Of a stretch of DNA of 64,000 nt, positions 26,752 through 36,700 are shown one piece after another (the stretch's first letter is position 1; every line of letters starts with the position of its first letter). A model generated the notes under the pieces. That model had not been told where the DNA came from. It ran no database searches and saw nothing but the letters and a program-made list of their open reading frames with translations. The position numbers and the translations under genes were made by a program. Origin of the DNA: Bradyrhizobium sp. BTAi1. Lineage in GTDB: Bacteria > Pseudomonadota > Alphaproteobacteria > Rhizobiales > Xanthobacteraceae. The DNA lies in contig NC_009485.1 of NCBI RefSeq assembly GCF_000015165.1, forward strand, positions 5,165,501 through 5,229,500. Direction: 5' to 3'.

Positions 26752-27978
26752 ATGCAGCTTCTAACTCAAAAGCCCGAGATCACCGCCAAGAACTATCTCT
26801 CCGTCGGGCCCGGCGAATACCCGTGCGGCAACAATCTCTACCTGATCGTCACCCCAAGCGGCGGCCGCCGCTGGGCGTTCCGCTACCAGCGCAACGGCAT
26901 CGTCAAGAAGATGGGTTTCGGTTCGGCCAAGGAAACCGGCCTGAAGCTGTCCGAGGCCAGGGACAAGGCGATTGACGCTCTGCGGCTGCTGGCCAAGGGG
27001 ACCGATCCGCGGGAGCACCGCGACGACGAGAAACGTCGCACCCAGGGATCGCGCCGTTTCGGCGAGTTCGCCGAAGAATGGAGGCAGACCTACGAGACCG
27101 GCATGAGGCACAAGGCCGCCAGAGCAAAGCTGAAGCGCATCGTGCAGGTCATCTGTCGCCCGCTCCACAAGCACTGGGTCCACGAGATCGAAACCGCACA
27201 TGTCGTCAACGTGCTCATGCCGATCTGGCAGCAGCCTGAGACCTCGCGCTCCGCTCGCCAGATCATCAAGAAGATTCTCGACGCAGCGATCGCCCACAAC
27301 CTGCGACCGAAAGACAACCCCGCTGATTGGGCCAGCCGACTGCAACCGATCATGCCCAGACAACGGCGGCGTGGCACGATACGGGGCGGCCACAAGGCGA
27401 TGGACTACCAAGACCTGCCGGCGTTCATGCACAAGCTCAGCGCCATCTCGACGCAAAGCGCCCGGGCGCTCGAGGTCATCATCCTGACCCTGGGACGAAC
27501 CGCCGAAGTTCAGACCATGCGCTGGGCGCAACTCGATCTCGACAACGGAATCTGGGATCTTGGCTTTCTCGGCACCAAGAACGAGCGGTTGAAGCGCACG
27601 CCGTTGCCCCGGCAGACGCTGGCCTATTTGCGCGAGGCTTACGACAGCCGCGTCAATGACGAATTCGTATTTCCCGGTCGCAGTCTAAAGAGGCCGATGA
27701 GCAACATGACCATGCTCAAATATCTCAAGGAGCTCACCGGAGACGACTCCCTGACCGTGCACGGCTTCCGCACGACGTTTCGAACCTGGGCGCAGGAGCA
27801 GACCCACTTCGAGGAGGAGATCGTCGAGCATTGCCTGCACCACATTACGGGCGATGATGCCGAAAAGGCCTATAAACGCGGCGAGGCCCTGAAGAAGCGA
27901 CTGCATGTGATGCAGACGTTCGCAGACTACGCAACGCAACCACCAAGGAGCAATGTGACCCCGATGAAGGTCGCCTGA
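26752..27978 (+). CDS. int: Tyrosine-type site-specific integrase (element 2)
   Basis: 408 residues with a DUF4102-like arm-binding N-terminus (YLIVTPSGGRRWAFRYQRNG near residue 25) and the catalytic domain. Seen: Arg near 249 (LGRTAEVQTMRW), HxxR near 337 (HGFRTTFRTW), and Tyr near 373 (EKAYKRG) after CLHHITG. It differs from the element 1 integrase and is 227 bp from the tRNA 3' end, so it is presumed to act there. Confidence 0.93.
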   Translation: MQLLTQKPEITAKNYLSVGPGEYPCGNNLYLIVTPSGGRRWAFRYQRNGIVKKMGFGSAKETGLKLSEARDKAIDALRLLAKGTDPREHRDDEKRRTQGSRRFGEFAEEWRQTYETGMRHKAARAKLKRIVQVICRPLHKHWVHEIETAHVVNVLMPIWQQPETSRSARQIIKKILDAAIAHNLRPKDNPADWASRLQPIMPRQRRRGTIRGGHKAMDYQDLPAFMHKLSAISTQSARALEVIILTLGRTAEVQTMRWAQLDLDNGIWDLGFLGTKNERLKRTPLPRQTLAYLREAYDSRVNDEFVFPGRSLKRPMSNMTMLKYLKELTGDDSLTVHGFRTTFRTWAQEQTHFEEEIVEHCLHHITGDDAEKAYKRGEALKKRLHVMQTFADYATQPPRSNVTPMKVA

Positions 27979-28011
27979 AAGTTCAGACTATCCCCTGCCC
28001 CGCCGAGGATG

Positions 28012-28257
28012 TCACAGCTCGGGCTGCTTGGTCGCGTCGGGCAGGCCTTCCAAGAAGGAGGCGAGATCCGCGCGCGTGATGATCGTACGCGTGCCATACT
28101 TTCGGATTCGCAGCCGCCCTTCTTTGATGGCCTTGTAAAGGGACGTTTGTCCCAGCGAAGACAGTAGCGCAGCCTCAGGAACGGTGAGGGCGAGCTTTTC
28201 CGCAGCGTTTCGAAGCATCGGTTCGCGCTTTGGCATCCAGGGGTGGTCTCGCCTCAT
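28012..28257 (-). CDS. Excisionase-like helix-turn-helix protein
   Basis: About 81 residues. The core LTVPEAALLSSLGQTSLYKAIKEGRLRIRKYGTRTII-like region has the MerR/Xis winged helix pattern: a recognition helix, then R..K.G.R..I. before the wing and a final short helix. The start is uncertain: ATG at 28257 or 28236 (MPKREPML). It converges on the integrase. It may control excision of element 2. Confidence 0.65.
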   Translation of the reverse strand: MRRDHPWMPKREPMLRNAAEKLALTVPEAALLSSLGQTSLYKAIKEGRLRIRKYGTRTIITRADLASFLEGLPDATKQPEL

Positions 28258-28767
28258 TTGATTGCCGCGGCGACATCGAAGGCACGCAGATTCGACGGAT
28301 GACGGCTCAGCGAATGCTTGGCAACATCCGAAATCTCTTAGGCGGAGTTTCGGATGCGATGTCGTACAATTGGGATAGTTGAGAATCCTGACTGAACTGC
28401 CTGGCAGTGAAACCACTCCGCGGACGCCAGCGCCAACTAAGAAGGCAGCCGCAGTGTCGACGTAGCGTGGCGACTGTTGCTCCCCTTTGCTGCGCCCTCG
28501 GCTCCACAGCTCTCCAAATCCTTCCGGACGTCCTTGGAGTGCCTCAAAGGAGATCGGCGCGGATAGGGCCGATCCATTCGCTTCAGTCTCCTGCGCCCGC
28601 TCTGGCCCTTGCAGCGCATGTTCACGAGGAGGCAGAGATCAGGACGATACACAGCATAGCTTCCGGTTCAGCCCTCTGGACCGCCCGCCGGCTCGTCCCA
28701 GCGTTTTGGAGCTTCGTCATTTCACTGCAGCCAGCACAATCTGGGCGCCCCGCGACAGCCCGCTCCC
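28258..28767. other. Gap without a recognised gene
   Basis: 510 bp. Short open frames exist on both strands but none shows a ribosome site, biased third-position GC or a motif I recognise. Local AT content is a little higher near 28320-28400, where an upstream control region of the excisionase-like gene would lie. Confidence 0.4.
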
Positions 28768-29481
28768 TTACCCGCCTTTCGGCCGACCGCCACCCAGCAA
28801 ATGTCGGTATCGGGTCCGGAGCTCCATGATCGCAAACCGGTCGAGCTCACCCCGACTGTAGCGTTGACGCAACTCATCCCGCGCGGGGTCCGGGAGCGCG
28901 GCGATCAATTCCCAACCTTCAGCAACGTCGTCGAAGAGCGCGACAATCCCTGGATCAAGGCGAGCGTCATCTTGGAGCCCGGCCATCTGATCGCGCATCA
29001 CGCCGATGGTTTCCGGCCGCCCCTCAAGAGGGAGGCCCGCCGGCAATGCAGATCTGTTTTTATATAGTTCTTTATAGGCAGGTCCCTCAGGGCCCCGCGG
29101 TGAGTCTTTATACGCAGGTCCCTTTTGGACCCGCGGAGCCGCAGGTCCCTTTCGACCCCGCGGACGCGCCGACTTATCCACAGCCGCCGGCACGTCACGG
29201 ACGACGTAATCGATCTCACCGAACCGATGTCCGTCGACAATTCGTTGCGCTTCGCGTGTGACGTAGCCGGCAGCGATCAACTCTCGGAAAATGCGCTGGA
29301 GCTTCTTGCGGCCGACCAGGAGGGTTCGCCCGATATGATCGAGGCGGACATGCCAGTTGTGGGGGCGCGACAAGAGATAGCCGAGGACACCCTTGGCCTC
29401 GACAGAGAGGCGGGCATCCGCGAAGACCGCGTTCGGGACGATGGTGAACTGCGCCCTGTGCTCGCGACGGACAATGGTCAA
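28768..29481 (-). CDS. Winged-helix DNA-binding, replication-initiator-like protein
   Basis: 237 residues. The N-terminal 80 residues (FTIVPNAVFADARLSVEAKG, then GRTLLVGRKKLQRIFRELIA) form a winged helix like those of helix-turn-helix replication proteins of plasmids and integrative elements. A basic Gly/Pro-rich linker (RPRGRKGPAAP) is followed by a short helical C-terminal part. Likely binds element DNA; a role in replication or gene control is inference. Confidence 0.6.
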   Translation of the reverse strand: MTIVRREHRAQFTIVPNAVFADARLSVEAKGVLGYLLSRPHNWHVRLDHIGRTLLVGRKKLQRIFRELIAAGYVTREAQRIVDGHRFGEIDYVVRDVPAAVDKSARPRGRKGPAAPRVQKGPAYKDSPRGPEGPAYKELYKNRSALPAGLPLEGRPETIGVMRDQMAGLQDDARLDPGIVALFDDVAEGWELIAALPDPARDELRQRYSRGELDRFAIMELRTRYRHLLGGGRPKGG

Positions 29482-29904
29482 CGGCTGGTGACCATCCAGG
29501 TGAGCCCATGCAAATAGGCGCGAACTTCAGCCGGCCGACGGCACCCTACCTCGACGAAACGGCGTACGAAGCTCACGAGAGGATACGCCCCGTTCAGGAG
29601 CTTGCCGGACCTCGCATTGGTCGGAGCGCGCAACTCACTCAGGCAACGGCCGCACGACGACATATGTCGATTGTGCCACAGCAACTCCGGACTCGCATAT
29701 CGCCGAGTCTTCGCTGTGCTACGCCGCCATGCGATCGACAGGCCGCGGAGGTCTAGGCAACGCGAGAGGCGTCAACCAAGATGAGCGTCGCCAGTGCAAG
29801 GCTCGCCGTGGACCACATGCTGTCCCCAAACCGGCAGCCCTGCTCAGCCGACTGTCCTTCACAGAGACCGGCTCCCCTCCTCTTCCAGGCCTTCTCCCAC
29901 CCAA
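29482..29904. other. Gap without a recognised gene
   Basis: 423 bp. Only short unsupported open frames. Nothing recognised; possibly the promoter region of the winged-helix gene and the end of the sigma-like transcript. Confidence 0.4.
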
Positions 29905-30150
29905 TCAGTGCCGATTGTGATGTGATAGGATAGGCTCCAGGTCGCGTTCTGGATCGCTAGAGTTAACAATGCGGGGCTCGCCGCTCTCGGCAGCCTGCGC
30001 CGCTTTGACGAGACGCCTGACCTGCCGTGCCGTGCCGGCCAGGGCACGTCCCTGGATCTCCCGCAGCTCCTCGTCAGTCGCCGCAATCACGTCATCGCTG
30101 AGCGCCTGGAGCAGGCGCGCGAGTTCGAGGCGGGGGTGCCAACGTGTCAT
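29905..30150 (-). CDS. Small hypothetical protein coupled to the sigma-like gene
   Basis: 81 residues (MTRWHPRLELARLLQALSDD...). Its ATG overlaps the stop of the upstream sigma-like gene (ATGA), which fixes the start at 30150 rather than 12 bp upstream. Helical and acidic in the first half, basic in the second. It could be a partner of the sigma-like protein, for instance an anti-sigma-type regulator, but no motif shows this. Confidence 0.6.
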   Translation of the reverse strand: MTRWHPRLELARLLQALSDDVIAATDEELREIQGRALAGTARQVRRLVKAAQAAESGEPRIVNSSDPERDLEPILSHHNRH

Positions 30151-30737
30151 GGCGTGCTCCAATTCCGTTGGTGGCGGAGCAGCGCGCGCCGCATTCGCCG
30201 CCGCGCAGTATCGTAATCGATAGCCGAGATGCCATACGCCCGGCAGATCTCCCTTGCCGTGAGGCCGTTGGCCAGCCCGTCGATGATCTGCAACACGACC
30301 CGATCTCCTGCAAACAGCCGGAACACCTCGGCGAGCCCTGCGACCGCCACGGCCACGCGTTCGGTATCGGCCAATTCGTCAACGGGATCGCTTGGGACGC
30401 TGTGCTGGCCGGGATCATCGCGGCTGACCAGCAGCCGTTGCTCGCTCCGAACGCGCCGCCAATAATCGTGGCAGAGGCTGCGCATGACGCCGGACAGAAA
30501 AGCCAGGATCGGTACACCCAGCGGCCAGACCCGCGATCCGTCGAGAACGCGGAGAATGGCCTCATGCAGCACGTCGGTCCAGCCGATCCCTCCGGGCAGC
30601 CCGCGGCTCCACAATTGCGCCAGAGCTTTCAGCCGCACCAGATCGGTCTCGGACAAGGCCTCGATCGCCGCCGCCGCATCGGCGACGGTGCGACCGGCGT
30701 TCGAGCCAACTCCAGGGCTGCCAATCGATCGTTCCAT
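30147..30737 (-). CDS. RNA polymerase sigma-70 family-like protein
   Basis: About 196 residues from ATG 30737 (MERSIGSPG). The region around DVLHEAILRVLDGSRVWP resembles the region 2 start of ECF-like factors and the C-terminal ICRAYGISAIDYDTARRRM the region 4 helix-turn-helix. The region 2 to region 4 spacing is unusual, so it may be a diverged element-specific regulator rather than a working sigma factor. It diverges from the methyltransferase gene at 30854. Confidence 0.55.
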   Translation of the reverse strand: MERSIGSPGVGSNAGRTVADAAAAIEALSETDLVRLKALAQLWSRGLPGGIGWTDVLHEAILRVLDGSRVWPLGVPILAFLSGVMRSLCHDYWRRVRSEQRLLVSRDDPGQHSVPSDPVDELADTERVAVAVAGLAEVFRLFAGDRVVLQIIDGLANGLTAREICRAYGISAIDYDTARRRMRRALLRHQRNWSTP

Positions 30738-30853
30738 CACCCCTATTATGCGGCCGAGCAAATCCGTTGCGGACAGCCTCGGGAAAAATTTTCCGCCGTG
30801 TCCGCGCGACCGATCCGAGATCCGCATCCTCTCCATGCTGAAAGGAGAGAACC

Positions 30854-31762
30854 GTGGATCAGATCGCAAAAGCACGCCGCTGGTATGCCGAGGACCTACG
30901 CTGCAAGACGCCTATTCGGCGCAACCCACACATCGTCGAGGCCTTCGGCGCTGTCCCGCGAGAGGCGTTCGTCGGCCCAGGTCCTTGGTGGATCATACCC
31001 TACCCCTACCGGGAGCCATTCATCACCCCGGACGACGATCCGCGTTGGCTCTATCACGACGTCCTGGTCTCGATCGACCCGAGCCGGAAACTCAACAATG
31101 GGATGCCGAGCTTTTGGGCGCGCAATTTCGAGCACCTCGATATCGCCCGAGGTGAACGAGTGCTGCAGATCGGAGCGGGCAGCGGCTACTATTCAGCCGT
31201 GCTCGCCGAGATGGTCGGGCGCGCCGGGCGGGTGACGGCGGTCGAAGTCGACGCGGCTCTCGCCGCTCGAGCTCACGCCAACCTCAACAGCTGGCCGCAG
31301 GTCCAGGTGATCTCGGGCGACGGCCGAGATGTCCATGCCGACGCGAGCGACCATGACGTCGTGATCGTGTTCGCAGGCTGCACGCACCCCGCTCCGCAAT
31401 GGCTGGATGGCCTCGCCGACAACGGCCGGCTGCTGCTCCCGCTGACCAGCGAAGATTGGTCCGGCTTCCTGCTGCGCGTGGTCCGCCGCGGTGCTTCCTT
31501 CGAGGCCACGTCAATCGGCGGGGTCAGCATCTTTCCCTGCACAAACGGCCGCGATGAGAACGCCAGTCGCCGGCTGAAGAGTGCCCTCGAAAATTTGACG
31601 ATGATGAATGTTCCAATCCAAGCACTCCACCGCGGCACTCCATCATCCACCGAGTCCGAGCGGGTCTGGTATCAAGCACCTGGTCTCTGGCTAGAGCGAC
31701 AAGGGTCCGAGGTCGATGCGGCCACACAGCAGGCCGAAGGCGGCAGCAGCGACACCGCCTGA
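30854..31762 (+). CDS. PCMT-like (protein L-isoaspartyl methyltransferase family) methyltransferase
   Basis: 302 residues from GTG 30854, preceded by AAAGGAGAGA. The SAM-binding motif I is VLQIGAGSGYYSAVLAEMVG (about residues 99-118), followed by VTAVEVDAALAARA. The upstream RNPHIVEAFGAVPREAFVG is also PCMT-like. The protein is longer than typical PCMT (about 210). Such proteins occur in RiPP and defence contexts as well as in repair; here it is next to a sigma-like gene. Substrate unknown. Confidence 0.75.
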   Translation: MDQIAKARRWYAEDLRCKTPIRRNPHIVEAFGAVPREAFVGPGPWWIIPYPYREPFITPDDDPRWLYHDVLVSIDPSRKLNNGMPSFWARNFEHLDIARGERVLQIGAGSGYYSAVLAEMVGRAGRVTAVEVDAALAARAHANLNSWPQVQVISGDGRDVHADASDHDVVIVFAGCTHPAPQWLDGLADNGRLLLPLTSEDWSGFLLRVVRRGASFEATSIGGVSIFPCTNGRDENASRRLKSALENLTMMNVPIQALHRGTPSSTESERVWYQAPGLWLERQGSEVDAATQQAEGGSSDTA

Positions 31763-32089
31763 ACGCGCGATCAGAGGCATGAGCTAAGACCGCTCTCGCG
31801 CCTGACGGGCCGAATGCGTCAGCGCAGACTCTCAGGCGCGACGGCCGCGATATGGCTTCATCCGCCGGCGCAGACCGCGTAGCGGATTCTGCCCTTGGCG
31901 CGGAATGATCCGAGTCTTTCGCCAGAGTTCGCTACAGCACGATCAGTGCCGAAGTGATCTTTGACTTTGCTGGCAAAAATCTCAATGGCGGCACGCCCTC
32001 CGACCGACGGCACGGTTGAACACAAGCCATGTCAATGGCTTGGCGTTCATCCGGCGATCTTCTTTTATCTTGCCCTAGAACGTCGCCCC
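31763..32089. other. Gap before the IS66 remnant
   Basis: 327 bp with no recognised gene or motif; a mix of G-rich and A-rich sequence that probably contains the end of the methyltransferase transcript and an old IS junction. The 8 bp before the IS (GTCGCCCC, 32082-32089) may be a target-duplication half whose partner is lost. Confidence 0.35.
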
Positions 32090-32171
32090 GTAAGCGTCCG
32101 GTCTCTGCACACCTTCCCCCTCGTGTGTTGTCGTTCCATTTCGGGTTCTCTGCTGCTGTGGAGAATCTCCG

Positions 32172-33068
32172 GTGGGACCCAAACATTTCGAGAACAGAGC
32201 GCGCCGCGAATGGTGGTCGCTGCACATCGAAGCGTGGCGTCGCAGTGGTCTCGGGATCCCCAAATACTGCCAGCAGCAACGTCTAACCGAGAACACGTTG
32301 CGGCGTTGGCTGAAGCGGCTGGCCGGCAACGAGACTGCGCTTAAGCTCAAGAAATATCAGACGGAATTGCGCCGCGAGCGCGCCCGGGAAGAGCGAGAAA
32401 AGGCGCTCCGAAAGCAGAAGCAGCGCAGGTTCACGATCACCTCGGATGTGCGCAATCGGGCGTCCCAGGCATTCTGGGCGATGCATGTCGAGGCGCTGAA
32501 CTGGAGCGAAATGGAGCTCCGCGCCTATGCCTCGGTGATGCAGCTGTCGCCGCATTCCCTGCGCAAATGGCGCGACCGACTGGCCACCGGGGAGGTCACG
32601 ATCGACCAGCGCGCCCATCTTCATCCCTCCGCCCGTCCCGCCGTTAGCACTAGTGCTAGGAACTCACAGCCCGAACGACGCTTCACAGCCGCCGAGATCG
32701 GCGATCCGGCCGCGCCCAAAATGCCGGCGCGGCGCTTCTTCAGCGATGAGGAGAAGCTCGCAATTGCCAGGGAGACCGAGCTGCCGGGCGTCAAGGTCTC
32801 TGCCGTTGCCCGCAAGCATGGCATCGTCACCGGGCTGCTGTTCCGCTGGCGCGCGCAGTTCGGCATCGCGCAAAAGAGGCGCTCCAAACTCGCCCGTGTC
32901 GTGCTGCCCGACGACATGCCCACCGTACGCGCCCTGCGCGATCTCGTGCGTCCACCGGAGGGCATGGTGGCCGTCGACCTCGTCGATGGACGGCGTGTCT
33001 TCGCTCCCTCCGGCAGCGATCCGGACGCCGTGCGAGCGCAGATCGAGAGCAAAGAGGCCGCACAATGA
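32172..33068 (+). CDS. tnpA: IS66 accessory protein TnpA with duplicated N-terminal module
   Basis: 298 residues, more than twice the usual IS66 TnpA. Two copies of an N-terminal module are visible: ENRARREWWSLHIEAWRRSG (near residue 5) and NRASQAFWAMHVEALNWSEM (near 97), each followed by a helix pair ending LRRWLKRL or LRKWRDRL. The C-terminal half is a standard TnpA helix-turn-helix (FSDEEKLAIARETELPGVKV). It overlaps tnpB by 4 bp. Probably intact, but the IS has no transposase left. Confidence 0.75.
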   Translation: MGPKHFENRARREWWSLHIEAWRRSGLGIPKYCQQQRLTENTLRRWLKRLAGNETALKLKKYQTELRRERAREEREKALRKQKQRRFTITSDVRNRASQAFWAMHVEALNWSEMELRAYASVMQLSPHSLRKWRDRLATGEVTIDQRAHLHPSARPAVSTSARNSQPERRFTAAEIGDPAAPKMPARRFFSDEEKLAIARETELPGVKVSAVARKHGIVTGLLFRWRAQFGIAQKRRSKLARVVLPDDMPTVRALRDLVRPPEGMVAVDLVDGRRVFAPSGSDPDAVRAQIESKEAAQ

Positions 33069-33345
33069 TGTTCGTTCCTGCAGGCGTGAAAGTGCACCTG
33101 GCGCTCGGCTACACCGACATGCGCAAAGGCATGGATGGGCTCGCAATGCTGGTCCAGGACACGCTCAAGAAGGATCCGTTCTCCGGTCATCTGTTTGCCT
33201 TCCGCTGCAAGAGGGCATCGATACTGAAGGTACTCTTCTGGGACGGAAACGGCCTTTGTCTGTTCACCAAACGCATCGACCAGGGTGGCTTCGTATGGCC
33301 GGTGATGGCGAGCTATGACGGCTCGATCACACACACCTCAGCCCA
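33065..33345 (+). pseudogene. tnpB: IS66 tnpB, truncated
   Basis: The first about 90 residues are a normal IS66 TnpB (GVKVHLALGYTDMRKGMDGL, SGHLFAFRCKRASILKVLFWDG, DQGGFVWPV). After THTSAQ the frame runs into foreign sequence, so about 25 C-terminal residues are lost. Confidence 0.8.
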
Positions 33346-33707
33346 ACCGCCAGAGGATGGCGAGCGAACACGCCGGCCAATTGATGCGCCGCCGCTCGGC
33401 CATCGTCGAGCACCCGTTCGGTACACTCAAGTGCCGCGCCGGCTATCAGCACTTCCGCGGTTTCGACAAGGTTCGCGGAGAGTGGAGCCTCACGGCGCTC
33501 TCCTACAACTTCTCTCGCGCGGTCAACATTCTCGGCTTCGACGACTTCGTTAGGCGCATCGCCGAATCGGCTCTTGCAGCTTTACATGCTACTTTTAGCG
33601 AGCCCATGGGCGCCTGTAAGCCGATTTCGCTTGCCCTGATCCGATTCTGGCCCATCATGCAGTCCTGGCTCGAAATTGCACCGCGCCGAGCCCTCTCAAC
33701 CTCTTAA
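33346..33707 (+). pseudogene. IS1182-family transposase, C-terminal fragment
   Basis: In frame with a short upstream ORF, the sequence reads RMASEHAGQLMRRRSAIVEH, then PFGTLKC, GFDKVRGEWSLTALSYNF and NILGFDDF, which is the C-terminal catalytic end of IS1182-type DDE transposases. The N-terminal and middle parts are absent here; those of an IS1182 copy lie in inverse orientation at 42777-43894. A non-coding tail follows to 33707. Confidence 0.7.
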
Positions 33708-33799
33708 TTCGGATTCTTGCCTAGCCTCGTCATCCAAACTCTTCCCGGACAAGACCCATGCGCCTGTTTGCCTATGTGGCCTCCGGCCTCATTGTGATT

Positions 33800-36700
33800 T
33801 CAGCGCCGGATCATGTCGTCGCATTGCAACTTCCTGCAGGGAGCGCTCCACGCAGCGTTTTCGAGATTGCTCTCGCGCCATGTATCCTTTTGCAGCTCGG
33901 CCAGCTTGTTGCCGTCGATCAAATACCGCCACGTCTGGTTAGCGATATCCGTCAAAACCAGATAACCCTCCGCGGTGATTGTTCCGCTTTTGATCTGCCT
34001 CTTGGGGAAGCTTAATCTGGCACTGATGATGTCGTCTTGTGGATCGACCGCGCGGACTTTCTTGTCAGCCGGTTGACCGACCTTGTCAGTCGATTGATCG
34101 ACGAAAAGGAGATCGATGAACGTTGCGCAGGTTGACCCCGCAGAGAAGCAATCTGGCGAATCCTGGCTTGGGGGAAAGGAAGTTACCCGGACATCATAGA
34201 CATTCTCGCCGTACGTGAGAGACCCAATCGTACAGCGAAGCAGGTCGCCATTTTTCCGTGCGCAAGGCTTGCTGCTGCTTGGAGGTGCATAGGTTTCCTG
34301 CGGTTCAGCGATGCCTTCGGTGGTCCATAGCGTAACGGCCTTGCCGCCCTCCACCGGGATCGAGAAGCCGACCCAATGCCCATCGCGCACAAATTGAATG
34401 GCCTTGGTATTTGTGTTCCCGGGATTGCTTACACTGTCTGACACGGTCGGAAGCGACGATTGAAGCTCGCGTCCGTATGCACCGCTCGTTTGCTCGTCAG
34501 TGAAGTATCGCTCGCTCCCTACCTCAACATAGAATCCTGGCTCGCCTTGAGGCGGTGTCAGCTTGTTCACCAGGGTATAGCGGATGGAAGGCCATTTCGG
34601 AGTAGGCTTATCATTGATCCATTTCAGCTGCCACCTTCCGTCGGGAGACGTGCAGACCACCGAGCCATCGGGCCATTCCTCTCCGCCGTATAGATTCGAT
34701 TTGACTGTCGGTTCCTTGTCGATTGCTGGAGTTGTTGGTCTCCAGACCGTCTTCTGAGCGGCTTGGACAGACCCCGAATCTGTTTTGGAGCCTATTTGGA
34801 CCGCGCCCCATTCGAGTTCGTTCTTTTGGGTTCGCTCATCCTTCCGGATTTGTAGCTTTCTCTCCGGGCGCGGGGTGATGCAAATCGCCTTCTTGCTCTC
34901 CACTGATCCGTGGAGGCTCATCGAGGTCGGATGTTGTGCCGCCGAAGATTTGAGCCATATGGAGCGCCCAAAATGCGACCTCCAGTTTCCCTCGAGGCCG
35001 ACAAGCATATCGGCCAAAGGCCGTCGCATGACATCGGGTGTGAGTACTCTGTTCAGTTTGCCAAATGCAATTTTGAATGTTGCGTAAGTCTCAGGCGGTC
35101 CGGCCGGCGTAACGGTTCCCTGGGAAAGGTCGGTCCGTCGGACGATGCTCTGAAGATTAACGAACTGCTCCATATCGCGAATAAATAGCTGCCTAGTGAC
35201 GATGGTCAAAAGTCCGGCCAAAGCAAGCGCAGCGATGAACACTGCCAGCGGGCGGTATCTATGCAGCGGATTGTCAACGAAGCGCTGTGCATCGGCAACG
35301 CGGTGGCCAATTTGAGCCACATTGTCGTTCCCCAGAACGTGCCGCGCCCAGGATTTGCTAAAAGTCGCCTGATCGCCGAACACGTCGTCGCGGAGGGCTT
35401 TGGCCGTTTCGCTTCCGACCTGCTCGTGGGCCGAGCTGAGATCAGTTGCGAACAGCAGATTGGTGAACCGCGCAAGCCAACCTTTTTGCGCGACGTTTGT
35501 CTGTCGGATCTTCTCGTCGATGGCGCGCAGCCGATCCTTGACTAGTTTTGCCTGGCTGATCCAGCTGGCGCAGGTATCCCAGTTTCGAACCAGCGCTTCG
35601 TGATTGATATCGAAGAGTTCGCCCTTGGCTGTCTGCTTGGAGCCGACCAGCGAAGCCGCCTTGAACTGCGCGAGCATCCCTATGAGCGCATTTCGAATCT
35701 CTGCCAGGTTGCGAGCGGCCCGTTCGGACTCCTCAGCTGAGTCGGGTTTCTCGACCGTGGTCGCGTCAATGCGCCAACCTGCGAGCACATATCGAGTCTC
35801 TGTCCTGTTGCTGCGGGTGGCCCGTTCGACCAAGCCGCTTGAGTCGAGTATCTCGTCGATGGTCACGAGATTGCGCCGAACGATCCCTTTCTCGTCGAGG
35901 ATTGCAAGGCTGACGAACGCAGACCGAATCAGCTTTTCGGCGCCGTCTTTGCCGAGCAGAGGCGAAGACTGAGACGCGGCCTCGACGGCGGCTTTCAAGA
36001 CCTGTCCGGCGCGGGCGTTGAGGCAACCGGGAAGTCCCTTCAACTTCCAGCCTGCTTTCTCTTCCCAGCCTGGTATCGCTTCGAGGTGTCTGGTCTCGAT
36101 CGAAAAGTGGGGCCTGGTCGGATCCGCGCTGTCCCACAGCAGCTGCAGCAAGTGCTGCAGGAGCGGAAGGCGATCCGACGCATCCGGCACGGCTGCGGTA
36201 TCGTCGAAGGCTTGCTGGAGGAGGCGAAGTACGTCTAGGGAATAGGGTCCGCGACTGGACGGCCCCGGATCGAGTCTCGCCGCGCGCAGGACCGAACGGG
36301 CCGGTTCGACAATGATGTTTCTGATTTCGGAATCGTTCAGAAGATCGACCAGATAGGTCGAGCCGTTCATCGCTTCGGCCACTCCGGGAATCTCGCTGCA
36401 TCGGTGCAGCCACTCGTTCCGCATCGTGACGATCAGGAAAAGGTTGTCGGGCCGGAATGCCTGGATGCCGGTAACGAGCGACATCACCATGCTCTGCCCG
36501 TCTTCCCTGTTTTCGGCCGGCAATGAGAAGACTTCCTCAAACTGGTCGATCAGGATCAGAAGATTCGCTTTCCCCGAGCGAGGGCCCGCGGCAAGCTTCT
36601 CGTCGAGAACTACGATTGTTTGCTCAGCAAATGCGAAAAGCGAGCCGATGTCGATCGTCCGACCTTTGAACAGACGCTCTCGCAGCCGCTCTCTGCATCG

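Larger units (their letters stand above)
32090..33345 (+). mobile_element. IS66-family remnant (left part)
   Basis: Starts at GTAAGCGTCCGG (32090), an IS66 left inverted repeat. It carries tnpA and a truncated tnpB; tnpC and the right end are missing because the sequence changes at about 33345 into an IS1182-type fragment. Confidence 0.7.
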
